This document shows positions 6,890-14,747 of a stretch of 51,567 bases of DNA, piece after piece. The notes below the pieces were generated by a model. The model saw only the letters and a program-made list of their open reading frames with translations. It made no database searches and was not told where the DNA came from. Source of the stretch: Oscillibacter sp. MSJ-31 (lineage in GTDB: Bacteria; Bacillota; Clostridia; Oscillospirales; Oscillospiraceae); assembly GCF_018918025.1 (NCBI RefSeq), contig NZ_JAHLPT010000017.1, forward strand, positions 1-51,567, in the 5' to 3' direction. The stretch's first letter is position 1, and every line of letters starts with the position of its first letter. Position numbers and translations under genes: made by a program.

Positions 6890-6918
6890 ATATTACCGCA
6901 CTGCTGTTCATTTGTCAA
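6890..6918 (-). promoter_or_regulatory. tRNA-Val promoter
   Basis: On the minus strand TTGACA (6918-6913), 17-bp spacer, TAATAT (6895-6890). Predicted start about 8 bases before the mature tRNA 5' end. Confidence 0.8.
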
Positions 6919-7024
6919 CACTTTTTTCGCGGAGCAGACAATTTTTTATCTCCGGCGCTGTTCCTTCCTCCGCAGGGGAGACTATTCATAGCATACGACG
7001 GCAAAAACAAATTGTAAAGATGGG

Positions 7025-7063
7025 AAAATAGCAGAAATTTGCGCCGCATTTTCTGCTATTTTT
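7025..7063. terminator. Terminator-like hairpin in the tRNA-DUF1846 intergenic region
   Basis: 13-bp stem AAAATAGCAGAAA (7025-7037) and TTTCTGCTATTTT (7050-7062), 12-nt loop, then T-rich sequence. No gene ends just upstream on the plus strand, so it may be residual, end a short unannotated RNA, or insulate the two divergent promoters. Confidence 0.5.
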
Positions 7064-7078
7064 CTTTTTGCGCTTTCC

Positions 7079-7107
7079 TTGTCAAGCCGTGCGGGCTCGG
7101 GTATAAT
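7079..7107 (+). promoter_or_regulatory. Promoter of the DUF1846 gene
   Basis: TTGTCA (7079-7084), 17-bp spacer, TATAAT (7102-7107), 33 bp before the start codon. Confidence 0.75.
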
Positions 7108-7140
7108 AAGTTGAATTTTGTGTAAAGAGGTATACTTTCG

Positions 7141-8625
7141 ATGGGGAAGCTCGGTTTTGACAACGACAAATATCTATCCATGCAGTCCGAACACATCCGC
7201 GAGCGCATCTCGCTGTTCGGCGGCAAGCTGTATCTGGAGTTCGGCGGCAAGCTCTTCGACGACTACCACGCCTCGCGCGTGCTGCCCGGCTTTCAGCCCG
7301 ACAGCAAGATCCGTATGCTCCAGCAGCTACGCGACGATGTGGAGATCGTGATCGCGGTCTGCGCGAACGACATTGAAAAGAACAAGCTGCGCGGCGACCT
7401 CGGCATCAGCTACGACGACGACTGCCTGCGCCTGGTGGACGCCTTCCGCGCGCTTGGGCTGTACGTCGGCAGCATCGTGGTGACGCAATATGCCGGTCAA
7501 AGCTCCGCGGACACCTTTTTGAGGCGGCTCGACACGCTGGGCGTGAAGCACTACTGCCACTATCCCATCGCCGGCTATCCCTCCGATGTGGCGCATATCG
7601 TCAGCGACGAGGGCTTCGGCAAAAACGACTACATCGAGACCACCCATTCCCTTGTCGTCGTGACCGCGCCCGGCCCGGGCAGCGGCAAAATGGCGACCTG
7701 TCTGAGCCAGCTCTATCACGAGCACAAGCACGGCGTCGCCGCGGGCTACGCCAAGTTTGAGACCTTCCCCATCTGGAACCTGCCGCTCAAGCACCCCGTC
7801 AACCTCGCCTACGAGGCGGCGACCGCCGACCTCAACGATGTGAACATGATCGACCCGTTCCACCTCGAGGCCTACGGCAAAACGACCGTCAACTACAACC
7901 GCGACGTGGAGATCTTCCCCGTGCTGCGCGCGATGTTTGAGAAGATTCAGGGCAAGTGCCCCTATCAGTCCCCCACCGACATGGGCGTGAACATGGCGGG
8001 CAACTGCATCATCGACGACGAGGTCTGCCGCGAGGCGTCCCGTCTGGAGATCCTGCGCCGCTACTACACCGCGCAGGTCTCCTTCGTGCGCGGCGAGGCC
8101 GACGAATGTCAGCTGCGCAAGCTGGAGCTTGTGATGCAGCAGGCCGGCGTCACGCCGGATATCTGCCCCGCCGTCGCCGCCTCGCTGCAAAAGGCCGAGG
8201 AGACCGGCAAGCCCGCCGGCGCGATGGTCCTGCCCGACGGCCGAGTGGTCACCGGCAAGACGAGCTCGCTGCTGGGAGCCTCCGCCTCCCTGCTGCTCAA
8301 CGCGCTCAAGGCGCAGGGAGGTGTGAGCGACAAGCTCGACCTTATTTCCGCGCAGGTCATTGAGCCGATCTCAAAGCTCAAGATCGAAAGCCTCGGGCAC
8401 CACAACCCGCGCCTGCACTCGGACGAGGTGCTTATCGCGCTGTGCATCTCGGCGCTGACGAATCCCATCGCCCAGCTCGCGCAGGAGCAGCTTGGCAGTC
8501 TGCGCGGCTGCGACGCGCACTTCTCCGTCATCATCTCGGAGGAGGACATCAAGCTTTACAAGCGGCTCGGCATCCATGTGACCTGCGAGCCGAGGTACGA
8601 GGTCAAAAAGCTGTACCATAAGTAA
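7141..8625 (+). CDS. DUF1846 family protein
   Basis: 494 residues, the usual length of the DUF1846 family, which is widespread in Firmicutes and has crystal structures but no settled biochemical role. Recognisable family segments are GFDNDKYLSMQSEHIRERI at the N-terminus, KLYLEFGGKLFDDYHASRVLPGF, the glycine-rich VTAPGPGSGKMATCLSQLYHE loop (about residues 174-194), and the NYNRDVEIFPVLRAMFEKI and SPTDMGVNMAGNCI segments. The glycine-rich PGPGSGKMA loop is P-loop-like, so nucleotide or phosphate binding is plausible. It starts at ATG 7141 behind an AAAGAGG site and a consensus promoter. Cytosolic; no signal or membrane segment. It is followed by tex after 70 bp, possibly on the same transcript. 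Confidence 0.92.
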   Translation: MGKLGFDNDKYLSMQSEHIRERISLFGGKLYLEFGGKLFDDYHASRVLPGFQPDSKIRMLQQLRDDVEIVIAVCANDIEKNKLRGDLGISYDDDCLRLVDAFRALGLYVGSIVVTQYAGQSSADTFLRRLDTLGVKHYCHYPIAGYPSDVAHIVSDEGFGKNDYIETTHSLVVVTAPGPGSGKMATCLSQLYHEHKHGVAAGYAKFETFPIWNLPLKHPVNLAYEAATADLNDVNMIDPFHLEAYGKTTVNYNRDVEIFPVLRAMFEKIQGKCPYQSPTDMGVNMAGNCIIDDEVCREASRLEILRRYYTAQVSFVRGEADECQLRKLELVMQQAGVTPDICPAVAASLQKAEETGKPAGAMVLPDGRVVTGKTSSLLGASASLLLNALKAQGGVSDKLDLISAQVIEPISKLKIESLGHHNPRLHSDEVLIALCISALTNPIAQLAQEQLGSLRGCDAHFSVIISEEDIKLYKRLGIHVTCEPRYEVKKLYHK

Positions 8626-8695
8626 CGCTGCGAAAAGGGGGAGCATATCCCTCTTTTCGTCACCCCAAAACCGAATCGACAAGGAGCCAATATCC

Positions 8696-10837
8696 ATGAC
8701 CATCATCGAACAGCTCGCACGCGAGCTGAACCGTCCCGCCGAGCACATTGAAAATGTCGTCAGACTGCTCGACGAGGGCAACACCATCCCGTTCATCGCC
8801 CGCTACCGCAAGGAGCTGCACGGTTCGATGGACGACACCGCCCTGCGCACGCTCGAGGAGCGTCTTGCCTATCTGCGTAATCTCACCGAACGCAAGGAGA
8901 GCGTTAAGGCGAGCATCGCCGAGCAGGAGAAGCTGACCGACGAGCTTGCCGCCGCCATCGACGCGGCGCAGACGCTCGCTGAGGTCGAGGACCTTTACCG
9001 TCCCTACAAGCCCAAGCGCCGTACGCGCGCGACCGTCGCCAAGGAAAAGGGGCTTGAGCCGCTCGCGGCGCTGCTCTTCGCGCAGGAGCGCGACTGCCCC
9101 CGACCGGAGGAAGCCGCCGCGGACTATCTCAGCGCGGAAAAGAGCGTGGAGACCGTTGCAGATGCCCTACAGGGCGCAAACGACATTGTGGCCGAGTGGA
9201 TCAGCGACGACGCCGCCATCCGCCGGTCGCTGCGCGAGCTGCTGGAAAAGCGCGGCACGCTCCGCTCTCTCGCCGCGACGGAGGAGGACAGCGTCTACCG
9301 CCTGTACTACGATTTTGAGCAGCCGCTCAGCCGTCTCCAGGGGCACCAGATCCTCGCCATCAACCGCGGCGAGAAGGAGAAACTGCTCAGCGCGACCGTC
9401 CTGCTTGACCGCGAGCTGGCGCTGCCGCTGCTGCGCCGCGCGGTCGTGAAGCCGGGCTCCGCCGCGATGGAGTTCGTTAAGGCCGCCGCCGAGGACGCTT
9501 ACGACCGCCTGATCTACCCCTCGCTTGAGCGCGAGATGCGCACGGCGCTGACGGACAAGGCCAGTGAGGGCGCGATCAAAATGTTCGCTCTCAACCTCAA
9601 GCCGCTTTTGATGCAGCCGCCGGTCAAGGGCCATGTGACGATGGGCCTCGACCCCGGCTATGCCCACGGCTGCAAGGTCGCGGTCATTGACGCGACCGGC
9701 AAGGTGCTCGACACCACGGTGGTCTACCCCACCTACGGCGAACGGCAGAAGAACGAAGCCATCACGAAGCTCGCGCAGCTCGTCAAAAAGCACGGCGTGG
9801 AGCACATCGCCATCGGCAACGGCACGGCGAGCCGCGAGACCGAGCAGATGACCGTCGAGCTCATTCACAAGGTCGGCGGAGGCCTCAGCTACATGATCGT
9901 GAGCGAGGCAGGTGCATCGGTCTACTCCGCAAGCAAGCTCGCCGCGGAGGAATTTCCGCAGTTCGACGTCAACCTCCGCTCCGCCGTGTCCATCGCCAGA
10001 AGATTGCAGGACCCGCTGGCGGAGCTGGTGAAGATCGACCCCAAGGCCATCGGCGTGGGGCAGTATCAGCACGATATGCCGCAAAAGGAGCTGGATGCGA
10101 GCCTGAACGCCGTGGTCGAGGACTGCGTCAATGCCGTCGGCGTGGACCTCAACACCGCCTCCCCCTCGCTGCTCACGCGCGTGGCGGGGCTCAACGGGAC
10201 CATCGCCAAGAACATCGTCGCCTTCCGCGAGGAGAACGGCGTGTTCACCACGCGCCGTCAGCTTCTGAAGGTCGCCAAGCTCGGCCCCAAGGCCTTCGAG
10301 CAATGCGCAGGCTTCCTGCGCGTGCCGGAGAGCAAAAACGTGCTCGACAACACCGGAGTCCACCCCGAAAGCTACAATGCCGCCAAGGGACTGCTCGAGC
10401 TGCTGGGCGCGACGCCGAAGGACGCGCGCGACCTGCCCGCAAGGCTCAATGCCTACGGCGCGGAAAAGGCCGCCGTGGCGCTCGGCGTCGGCGTGCCGAC
10501 GCTGCGCGATATTGCAAAAGAGCTTTCAAAGCCCGGGCGCGACCCGCGCGACGAGCTGCCCGCGCCCATCCTGCGCACGGATGTGCTGGACATCAAGGAC
10601 TTAAAGCCCGGCATGGTGCTCACCGGCACGGTGCGCAACGTCATCGACTTCGGCGTGTTCGTGGATATCGGCGTGCATCAGGACGGTCTGGTCCACATTT
10701 CGCAGGTGTGCAATAAGTTCATCAAGCACCCGAGCGAGGCCGTCGCCGTCGGCGACGTGGTGAAGGTCGTGGTGCTCGACGTGGACGAAAAGAAGCACCG
10801 TATTTCTCTCTCCATGAAGCAGGTCCCTAAGGAATAA
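8696..10837 (+). CDS. tex: Tex family RNA-binding transcription accessory protein
   Basis: 713 residues, full length for Tex. Domains in order: N-terminal helical Tex_N region (NTIPFIARYRKELHGSMDD near residue 28), a YqgF/RNase H-like fold (GLDPGYAHGCKVAVIDATG, about 318-336), helix-hairpin-helix repeats (VGVDLNTASPSLLTRVAGL and the following KNIVAFREENG, about 480-530), and a C-terminal S1 domain (LKPGMVLTGTVRNVIDFGVF onward, about 637-705). Tex binds nucleic acid and associates with transcription; it is the bacterial relative of eukaryotic Spt6. Cytosolic. A strong intrinsic terminator follows directly. The gene is intact and unremarkable. Confidence 0.96.
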   Translation: MTIIEQLARELNRPAEHIENVVRLLDEGNTIPFIARYRKELHGSMDDTALRTLEERLAYLRNLTERKESVKASIAEQEKLTDELAAAIDAAQTLAEVEDLYRPYKPKRRTRATVAKEKGLEPLAALLFAQERDCPRPEEAAADYLSAEKSVETVADALQGANDIVAEWISDDAAIRRSLRELLEKRGTLRSLAATEEDSVYRLYYDFEQPLSRLQGHQILAINRGEKEKLLSATVLLDRELALPLLRRAVVKPGSAAMEFVKAAAEDAYDRLIYPSLEREMRTALTDKASEGAIKMFALNLKPLLMQPPVKGHVTMGLDPGYAHGCKVAVIDATGKVLDTTVVYPTYGERQKNEAITKLAQLVKKHGVEHIAIGNGTASRETEQMTVELIHKVGGGLSYMIVSEAGASVYSASKLAAEEFPQFDVNLRSAVSIARRLQDPLAELVKIDPKAIGVGQYQHDMPQKELDASLNAVVEDCVNAVGVDLNTASPSLLTRVAGLNGTIAKNIVAFREENGVFTTRRQLLKVAKLGPKAFEQCAGFLRVPESKNVLDNTGVHPESYNAAKGLLELLGATPKDARDLPARLNAYGAEKAAVALGVGVPTLRDIAKELSKPGRDPRDELPAPILRTDVLDIKDLKPGMVLTGTVRNVIDFGVFVDIGVHQDGLVHISQVCNKFIKHPSEAVAVGDVVKVVVLDVDEKKHRISLSMKQVPKE

Positions 10838-10841
10838 GGAA

Positions 10842-10872
10842 AGCGCGCGGCACGGCCGCGCGCTTCTTTTAT
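10842..10872 (+). terminator. Intrinsic terminator of tex
   Basis: Stem AGCGCGCGG (10842-10850) and CCGCGCGCT (10856-10864), 5-nt loop, then TCTTTTA. It overlaps the 3' end of the convergent small gene. Confidence 0.85.
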
Positions 10873-11096
10873 TCCTGCTCCGACTCGTCCTTTCCGATCG
10901 CCATGTCCTTCCACTGCTCGGGCAGGGCGTGGGAGATGAGCGGAAAGACATTCTCCGTGTCCGCCGTCGGCTGAATGTTGTAGGTGCCGTACTTGTTCAC
11001 CAGGTCGGCACAGCTCTCCGGCTGACCGAACACCGGGTCGGCAAACGGCGCGTCGGGAAAAGGATCGTGCCTGCGCTCCTTCTTTTCCTTGCTCAT
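10869..11096 (-). CDS. Small conserved-looking protein of unknown function
   Basis: 75 residues, beginning MSKEKKERRHDPFPDAPF and ending in an acidic tail (IGKDESEQE). The ATG at 11096 is chosen because a very strong GGAGGTGATC site sits six bases upstream; the frame also opens slightly earlier at a GTG inside that site, which is unlikely to be used. Hydrophilic, proline-rich, no signal peptide or membrane segment, no motif I recognise. It is 51 bp downstream of the nucleotidyltransferase gene on the same strand and converges on tex, so it is probably the second gene of a two-gene operon. The ribosome binding site is the best reason to believe it is expressed. Confidence 0.65.
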   Translation of the reverse strand: MSKEKKERRHDPFPDAPFADPVFGQPESCADLVNKYGTYNIQPTADTENVFPLISHALPEQWKDMAIGKDESEQE

Positions 11097-11147
11097 AAAA
11101 AAGATCACCTCCGGACTATCTTGCCCGCAGGTGATCCCTTTTATGCT

Positions 11148-12074
11148 TTATCCGTGCAGCGTCGGCGGGTACACGCCCGCGTCATGCAGCGCCTTGAGCG
11201 CCGCGGCGACCGCGTCCTTATCCTCGTGATAGGTCATGCCGAACCATTTCGCGTCGGAGTGCAGCACGCTGACGCGCAGCTCGCCCTTTTCGATCAGCTC
11301 GCCGACCATGCTCGGCAGCAGGCATTCCTTCTTGAGCTCGCCCGCCGGGAGCGCGTGGAGAAAGGCGTTGAAATACTCCTCCAGCTTCGTGAAGATCCAC
11401 GGCGTGAAGCCCCAGAAATTCATGGACACCGGCGTATCGGGCGCGTAGACGTCGCCCTCCGGATTTTTGTCCACGTCGCGGATGGTACCGTCGGGAAATA
11501 CTGTGAGCTTGAAGGTCTCCACAACGCGGTCGAGCTTCCCGTCCGTCACATGGCACACGCCGCGCGTCACGCTGCCGTGCTCGCTGACAGTCTTATCCAG
11601 GCGGTAGCCGACCATGGTCGCCTCGCCCTCGGCCTTGAGCCTCCCAAGCTCCTCGTAGATCACGCGGAAGGCGTCCACACCGTAGTAATCGTCGGCGTTG
11701 ATGACGATAAACGGCTCGCTGACGCAGCTCCGCGCACAGAGCACGGCGTGCCCCGTGCCGAAGGGCTTGGTGCGCTCCGCCGGAATGGAATAGAACGCCG
11801 GCACGCTGGAAAAGTCCTGATAGGCATAGCAGACCTCGACCGGAGAGCCGTCCGCCGCCGTCATGCCGGCGACACGCCTGCCGCAGAGCGTCTCCACCAG
11901 CTCACGCATTTCGGGCTTGATGATGAACACCACCTTGGTAAAGCCCGCGCGGATCGCGTCGTAGATGGAGTATTCCATCAAAATTTCACCGTCGGGACCG
12001 ATGCCGTCCACCTGCTTGCTGCCGCCGTAGCGCGAGCCCATGCCCGCCGCCATAATGACCAGTGCCGCCTTCAT
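11148..12074 (-). CDS. Sugar-phosphate nucleotidyltransferase family protein
   Basis: 308 residues from ATG 12074, which follows a GAGGAGGAACG site; the in-frame extension upstream lacks one. The N-terminus is the nucleotidyltransferase signature MKAALVIMAAGMGSRYGG followed by the lysine of GSKQVDGIGPDG, and FIVINADDYYG gives the metal-binding aspartates of the GT-A-like fold. Enzymes of this fold join a sugar 1-phosphate to an NTP, releasing pyrophosphate. The DDYYG and the NFWGFTPWIF segment fit a subgroup annotated only as nucleotidyltransferase, so the sugar is unknown. There is no choline-kinase or acyltransferase fusion. It is transcribed leftward with the small downstream gene. Confidence 0.88.
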   Translation of the reverse strand: MKAALVIMAAGMGSRYGGSKQVDGIGPDGEILMEYSIYDAIRAGFTKVVFIIKPEMRELVETLCGRRVAGMTAADGSPVEVCYAYQDFSSVPAFYSIPAERTKPFGTGHAVLCARSCVSEPFIVINADDYYGVDAFRVIYEELGRLKAEGEATMVGYRLDKTVSEHGSVTRGVCHVTDGKLDRVVETFKLTVFPDGTIRDVDKNPEGDVYAPDTPVSMNFWGFTPWIFTKLEEYFNAFLHALPAGELKKECLLPSMVGELIEKGELRVSVLHSDAKWFGMTYHEDKDAVAAALKALHDAGVYPPTLHG

Positions 12075-12155
12075 CGCCGTTCCTCCTCGTGCGCTGTAAT
12101 TTTCTTTATCATAACCCATTTGCCCTCGGTTTTCAACTTCTTTTCCGTCGAAGCC

Positions 12156-12183
12156 TTGTTTTTTGGCGGCGAACTGCTATACT
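12156..12183 (+). promoter_or_regulatory. Promoter of the AEC transporter gene
   Basis: TTGTTT (12156-12161), 16-bp spacer, TATACT (12178-12183), 35 bp before the start codon. Confidence 0.55.
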
Positions 12184-12218
12184 GTCTGCGTAAATAAAAT
12201 TTTTTGAGGTACATATCT

Positions 12219-13151
12219 ATGGAAACCTTTCTTCACGCCGTTGCATCCGTCACCATTATCCTGCTGCTGACGGCGACCGGCTACTTCTGCGCGGTCAAGG
12301 GCTGGATGACCGCGGAGGTCAAGACCTTTATCAGCCGCTATCTGATGACGGTCGGCATCCCGTTCATGCTGGTTTACGGGATGCAGAAGAATCTCACGCG
12401 CGCGGACGTGCTCGCCGCGCCGCGTCTGCTGCTCGTTCCGCTGCTCATCATTCCGCTCTGCGTCGTGCTGAGCTTTTTTGTCGGGCGCATGATGAGGCTG
12501 CCGCATCGCCAGCTCGGCGTTTTTGTGATGATGGCAGCCATGGGCAACACCATCTTCATCGGCCTTGCCATGTGTGTTGAGCTGTTCGGCGATGTGGCAA
12601 CGCCCTACATCATGCTCTACTATTTGGTCAGCAGCTGCTTTACGCAGCTCGTCGGCATCCCGTTGGTGCGCTGGTCGGGCGAGGCGGGCGGCTTTTCCAT
12701 GCAAATGGTGTGGAAATTCCTGCGCGCGCCGACGGTCATTTCCGTCTTTCTCAGTCTCCTGCTGGTCGGACTGGACATTCATCTCCCGAGCCTTGTGATG
12801 AGCTACGCGAAATACATCAACAATACCGTCACGCCTCTGGCATTGCTGCTGACGGGCTGCATCATCCACGAGATCGGGCTGCGCAGCCTGCGCCTGACAC
12901 CCACGCTCGGCGTGATGATGGTCTTCCGCTTTGTCATCTCTCCGGCGCTGGGCGCAGCCCTCTGCGCGCTGCTCGGCATCGGCGGGCTGGTGCGCAGCGT
13001 ATACGTCGTGGAGTTGGCCATGCCGGTCGTGACGCAGACGGTCGTCGCCGCGGCGGAATACGGCGCGGACGAGCAGCTGGCCGCGCAGGGCGCGGCGATC
13101 TCCACCCTTGCCTGCTTCGTGGTGACGCCGGTGCTGATGCTGCTGCTGTAA
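12219..13151 (+). CDS. AEC (auxin efflux carrier) family transporter
   Basis: 310 residues, about ten hydrophobic segments in the two five-helix repeats typical of the AEC/BART superfamily. Family signs include GYFCAVKGWM and the ISRYLMTVGIPFML helix near the N-terminus, MGNTIFIGLAM in the first half, and MPVVTQTVVAAAEYGAD in the second half, where AEC proteins have a conserved crossover region. Bacterial members export or import malate, malonate or other carboxylates; the substrate here cannot be told. ATG 12219 is chosen for its spacing from TTGAGGT. It stands alone between its own promoter and a strong convergent terminator. Confidence 0.9.
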   Translation: METFLHAVASVTIILLLTATGYFCAVKGWMTAEVKTFISRYLMTVGIPFMLVYGMQKNLTRADVLAAPRLLLVPLLIIPLCVVLSFFVGRMMRLPHRQLGVFVMMAAMGNTIFIGLAMCVELFGDVATPYIMLYYLVSSCFTQLVGIPLVRWSGEAGGFSMQMVWKFLRAPTVISVFLSLLLVGLDIHLPSLVMSYAKYINNTVTPLALLLTGCIIHEIGLRSLRLTPTLGVMMVFRFVISPALGAALCALLGIGGLVRSVYVVELAMPVVTQTVVAAAEYGADEQLAAQGAAISTLACFVVTPVLMLLL

Positions 13152-13164
13152 GGGCGGAGAGAAA

Positions 13165-13206
13165 AAGGGTGCCGAAAACCGGAAGCTTCCGGTTTTCGGC
13201 ACCCTT
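13165..13206. terminator. Convergent terminator hairpin
   Basis: Perfect 21-bp inverted repeat with its axis at 13185/13186 (AAGGGTGCCGAAAACCGGAAG and its complement). It separates the AEC gene from the leftward membrane-protein operon and would act for both. Confidence 0.85.
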
Positions 13207-13216
13207 GCGTTTTGCT

Positions 13217-13546
13217 TTACCGCGTGAGCAGGAATACGCCGAGGCAGACCGCCGCGACGCCGAGGAGCTTTTGTGCCGTGACGCGCTCGTGCAACAGCGC
13301 GGCGGAGAGGGCGAGCGACCACACATAGGTCAGCGAGGTGAGCGGATAGACCACGGAGTAATCGTGGCCGCGCAGAAGCAGGATATTCAGCGCCGCGCCG
13401 GCGAGGTAGCAGCATCCGCCCAGCCAGAGCCGCGGCGAGGTAAGGAGCGAGCGCAGACCGCTCACATTCGCCGCGCCGCGCTTGAAAAAGAGCGCGCCGA
13501 GCGAGCCGCAGAGCGTCATGAGCGCAACGGAGAGCACAAGGTTCAT
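13217..13546 (-). CDS. SMR/EamA-type small membrane protein, subunit 2 of a pair
   Basis: 109 residues with four hydrophobic segments, the size and topology of small multidrug resistance/ArnE-ArnF proteins. It lacks the first-helix glutamate in the position typical of EmrE, and instead resembles lipid-sugar flippase subunits (GALFFKRGA, LNILLLRGHDYSVVYPLTSLTYVWSLALS, LGVAAVCLGVFLL). It starts with ATGA overlapping the stop of the upstream SMR gene, so the two are co-translated and probably form a heterodimer. It is the last gene of the operon that contains the UbiA-family enzyme, which suggests flipping of a polyprenyl-phosphate sugar; this role is inferred from context. Confidence 0.8.
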   Translation of the reverse strand: MNLVLSVALMTLCGSLGALFFKRGAANVSGLRSLLTSPRLWLGGCCYLAGAALNILLLRGHDYSVVYPLTSLTYVWSLALSAALLHERVTAQKLLGVAAVCLGVFLLTR

Positions 13547-13887
13547 CGTCCGCCCTCCCCGCTGCGCGCGAGCAGCACCAGTCCCGCGACGATGACGGCC
13601 ACACCGATGAGCTTTGTCGACGAGAGCGGCTCATTCAGAAGTACGCTTCCGAGCAGCAACGAGAGCACATAGCCCGCGCCGAGCATCGGGTGGAGCACGG
13701 AAAGCTCTCCGCAGCGCAGGGCGAAGATCATGGTCAGCGCGCCCGCGCCGTAGAGCGCAAAGCCGCCGAGCAGGAGCGGCAGCGAGCCGTCCGCCGAGAG
13801 CTTCCACAAAAGCTGGCCTACGCAGGTCATCAGCGACGAGGTCAGCATCAGCGCGACGCCGCGCGCGAGATTTTTTTCTCCCGCCAT
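13543..13887 (-). CDS. SMR/EamA-type small membrane protein, subunit 1 of a pair
   Basis: 115 residues from ATG 13887 (an ATG at 13902, overlapping the ubiA-like stop, is the alternative). Four hydrophobic helices; segments such as LTSSLMTCVGQLLWKLS, LGGFALYGAGALTMIFALR, ELSVLHPMLGAGYVLSLLLG and LIGVAVIVAGLVLLARS match the ArnE/ArnF-like branch of the SMR family. Its 3' end overlaps the next SMR gene by four bases and its 5' end overlaps or touches the UbiA-family gene, so the three are tightly coupled. Probable inner-membrane partner of the downstream subunit in moving a lipid-linked sugar; no direct evidence of substrate. Confidence 0.8.
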   Translation of the reverse strand: MAGEKNLARGVALMLTSSLMTCVGQLLWKLSADGSLPLLLGGFALYGAGALTMIFALRCGELSVLHPMLGAGYVLSLLLGSVLLNEPLSSTKLIGVAVIVAGLVLLARSGEGGR

Positions 13888-13891
13888 CGCG

Positions 13892-14743
13892 CTATACCCC
13901 ATAGAGCAGCGCCGTCGTCACGGCGGCAAAAAGCGCGATCAGCACGAGCAGGACCTTGTCGCCGTAGATGACCTCGACGGGATCGCCGTCCGAGTTGCCC
14001 TCGACCGTGAGAGAGTATTTCAGGCACAGGCAGAGAACGAGCGGCACTGTCCAGACAAGGTGAGTGCCGGCGTTGGCTTCGTCCACGCTCCAAAGCGAGT
14101 AGAACACGACCGCGAGCGTCAGACAGCTGCTCATGTTGCGGCTGAGAAAGGCATCGTTATAATAGCGCAGCACGAGCCGCGCGGTGTCGCTCTGCCGGCG
14201 CAGCTCGCCGCGACGCTTGCCGAGCGCGAGGTAGAAGGAAATGGACACGACGGTGAGGTAGAGCCAGTTGGAGATCGTGATGCCTGTGACCGACGCGCCG
14301 AAGAGAACGCGCAGCAAAAAGCCGGAGACCAGCAGCGCCACATCGAGGATGGGGAGATTTTTCAACCCAAAGCTGTAACCGAGGTTGACGAGCAGATACA
14401 CGCCCATGCAAAGCCAACTGCCTGCCGGAAAGCGCGCGAGGATACCGAGGAGCAGCACTGCCGCGCCGAGCGCGGCGGCAAGCGCGAGGGCCGAGGGAAC
14501 GCCCACCGCGCCGCTGGCGATGGGACGGCGGCACTTGGTCGGGTGCAGGCGGTCGGCGGGCGCGTCGCGCAGGTCATTGACGATGTAGACGAGCGAGGAG
14601 AGCAGGCAGAACGCCGCAAAGCCGAGCAGCCCCACGCATAGCGGCATGCGCTCAAAAAACCGTCCGCTGAAAAAAAGCGGCAGCAGCACGAGAACATTTT
14701 TCACATAGTGCTTGGGGCGCAGCAGGCGAAGGTAGTTTTTCAT
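13892..14743 (-). CDS. UbiA-family prenyltransferase, decaprenyl-phosphate phosphoribosyltransferase-like
   Basis: 283 residues, with about nine membrane helices. It begins YLRLLRPKHYVKNVLVLLPL, the start characteristic of DPPR synthases (the Rv3806c family), and carries the metal-pyrophosphate motif NDLRDAPAD (NDxxDxxxD) followed by KCRRPIASG. Characterised homologues transfer 5-phosphoribose from PRPP to decaprenyl phosphate, the first committed step toward lipid-linked arabinofuranose or ribose. Other UbiA groups make quinones or heme, but those lack the RPKHYVKN start and this gene context. ATG 14743 is chosen for a GAGGTGAG site upstream. It sits between a GT-C-like protein and an SMR flippase pair. 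A prs gene in the same window could supply PRPP. No epimerase (DprE1/E2) gene is in the window. Confidence 0.85.
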   Translation of the reverse strand: MKNYLRLLRPKHYVKNVLVLLPLFFSGRFFERMPLCVGLLGFAAFCLLSSLVYIVNDLRDAPADRLHPTKCRRPIASGAVGVPSALALAAALGAAVLLLGILARFPAGSWLCMGVYLLVNLGYSFGLKNLPILDVALLVSGFLLRVLFGASVTGITISNWLYLTVVSISFYLALGKRRGELRRQSDTARLVLRYYNDAFLSRNMSSCLTLAVVFYSLWSVDEANAGTHLVWTVPLVLCLCLKYSLTVEGNSDGDPVEVIYGDKVLLVLIALFAAVTTALLYGV

Positions 14744-14747
14744 GCGC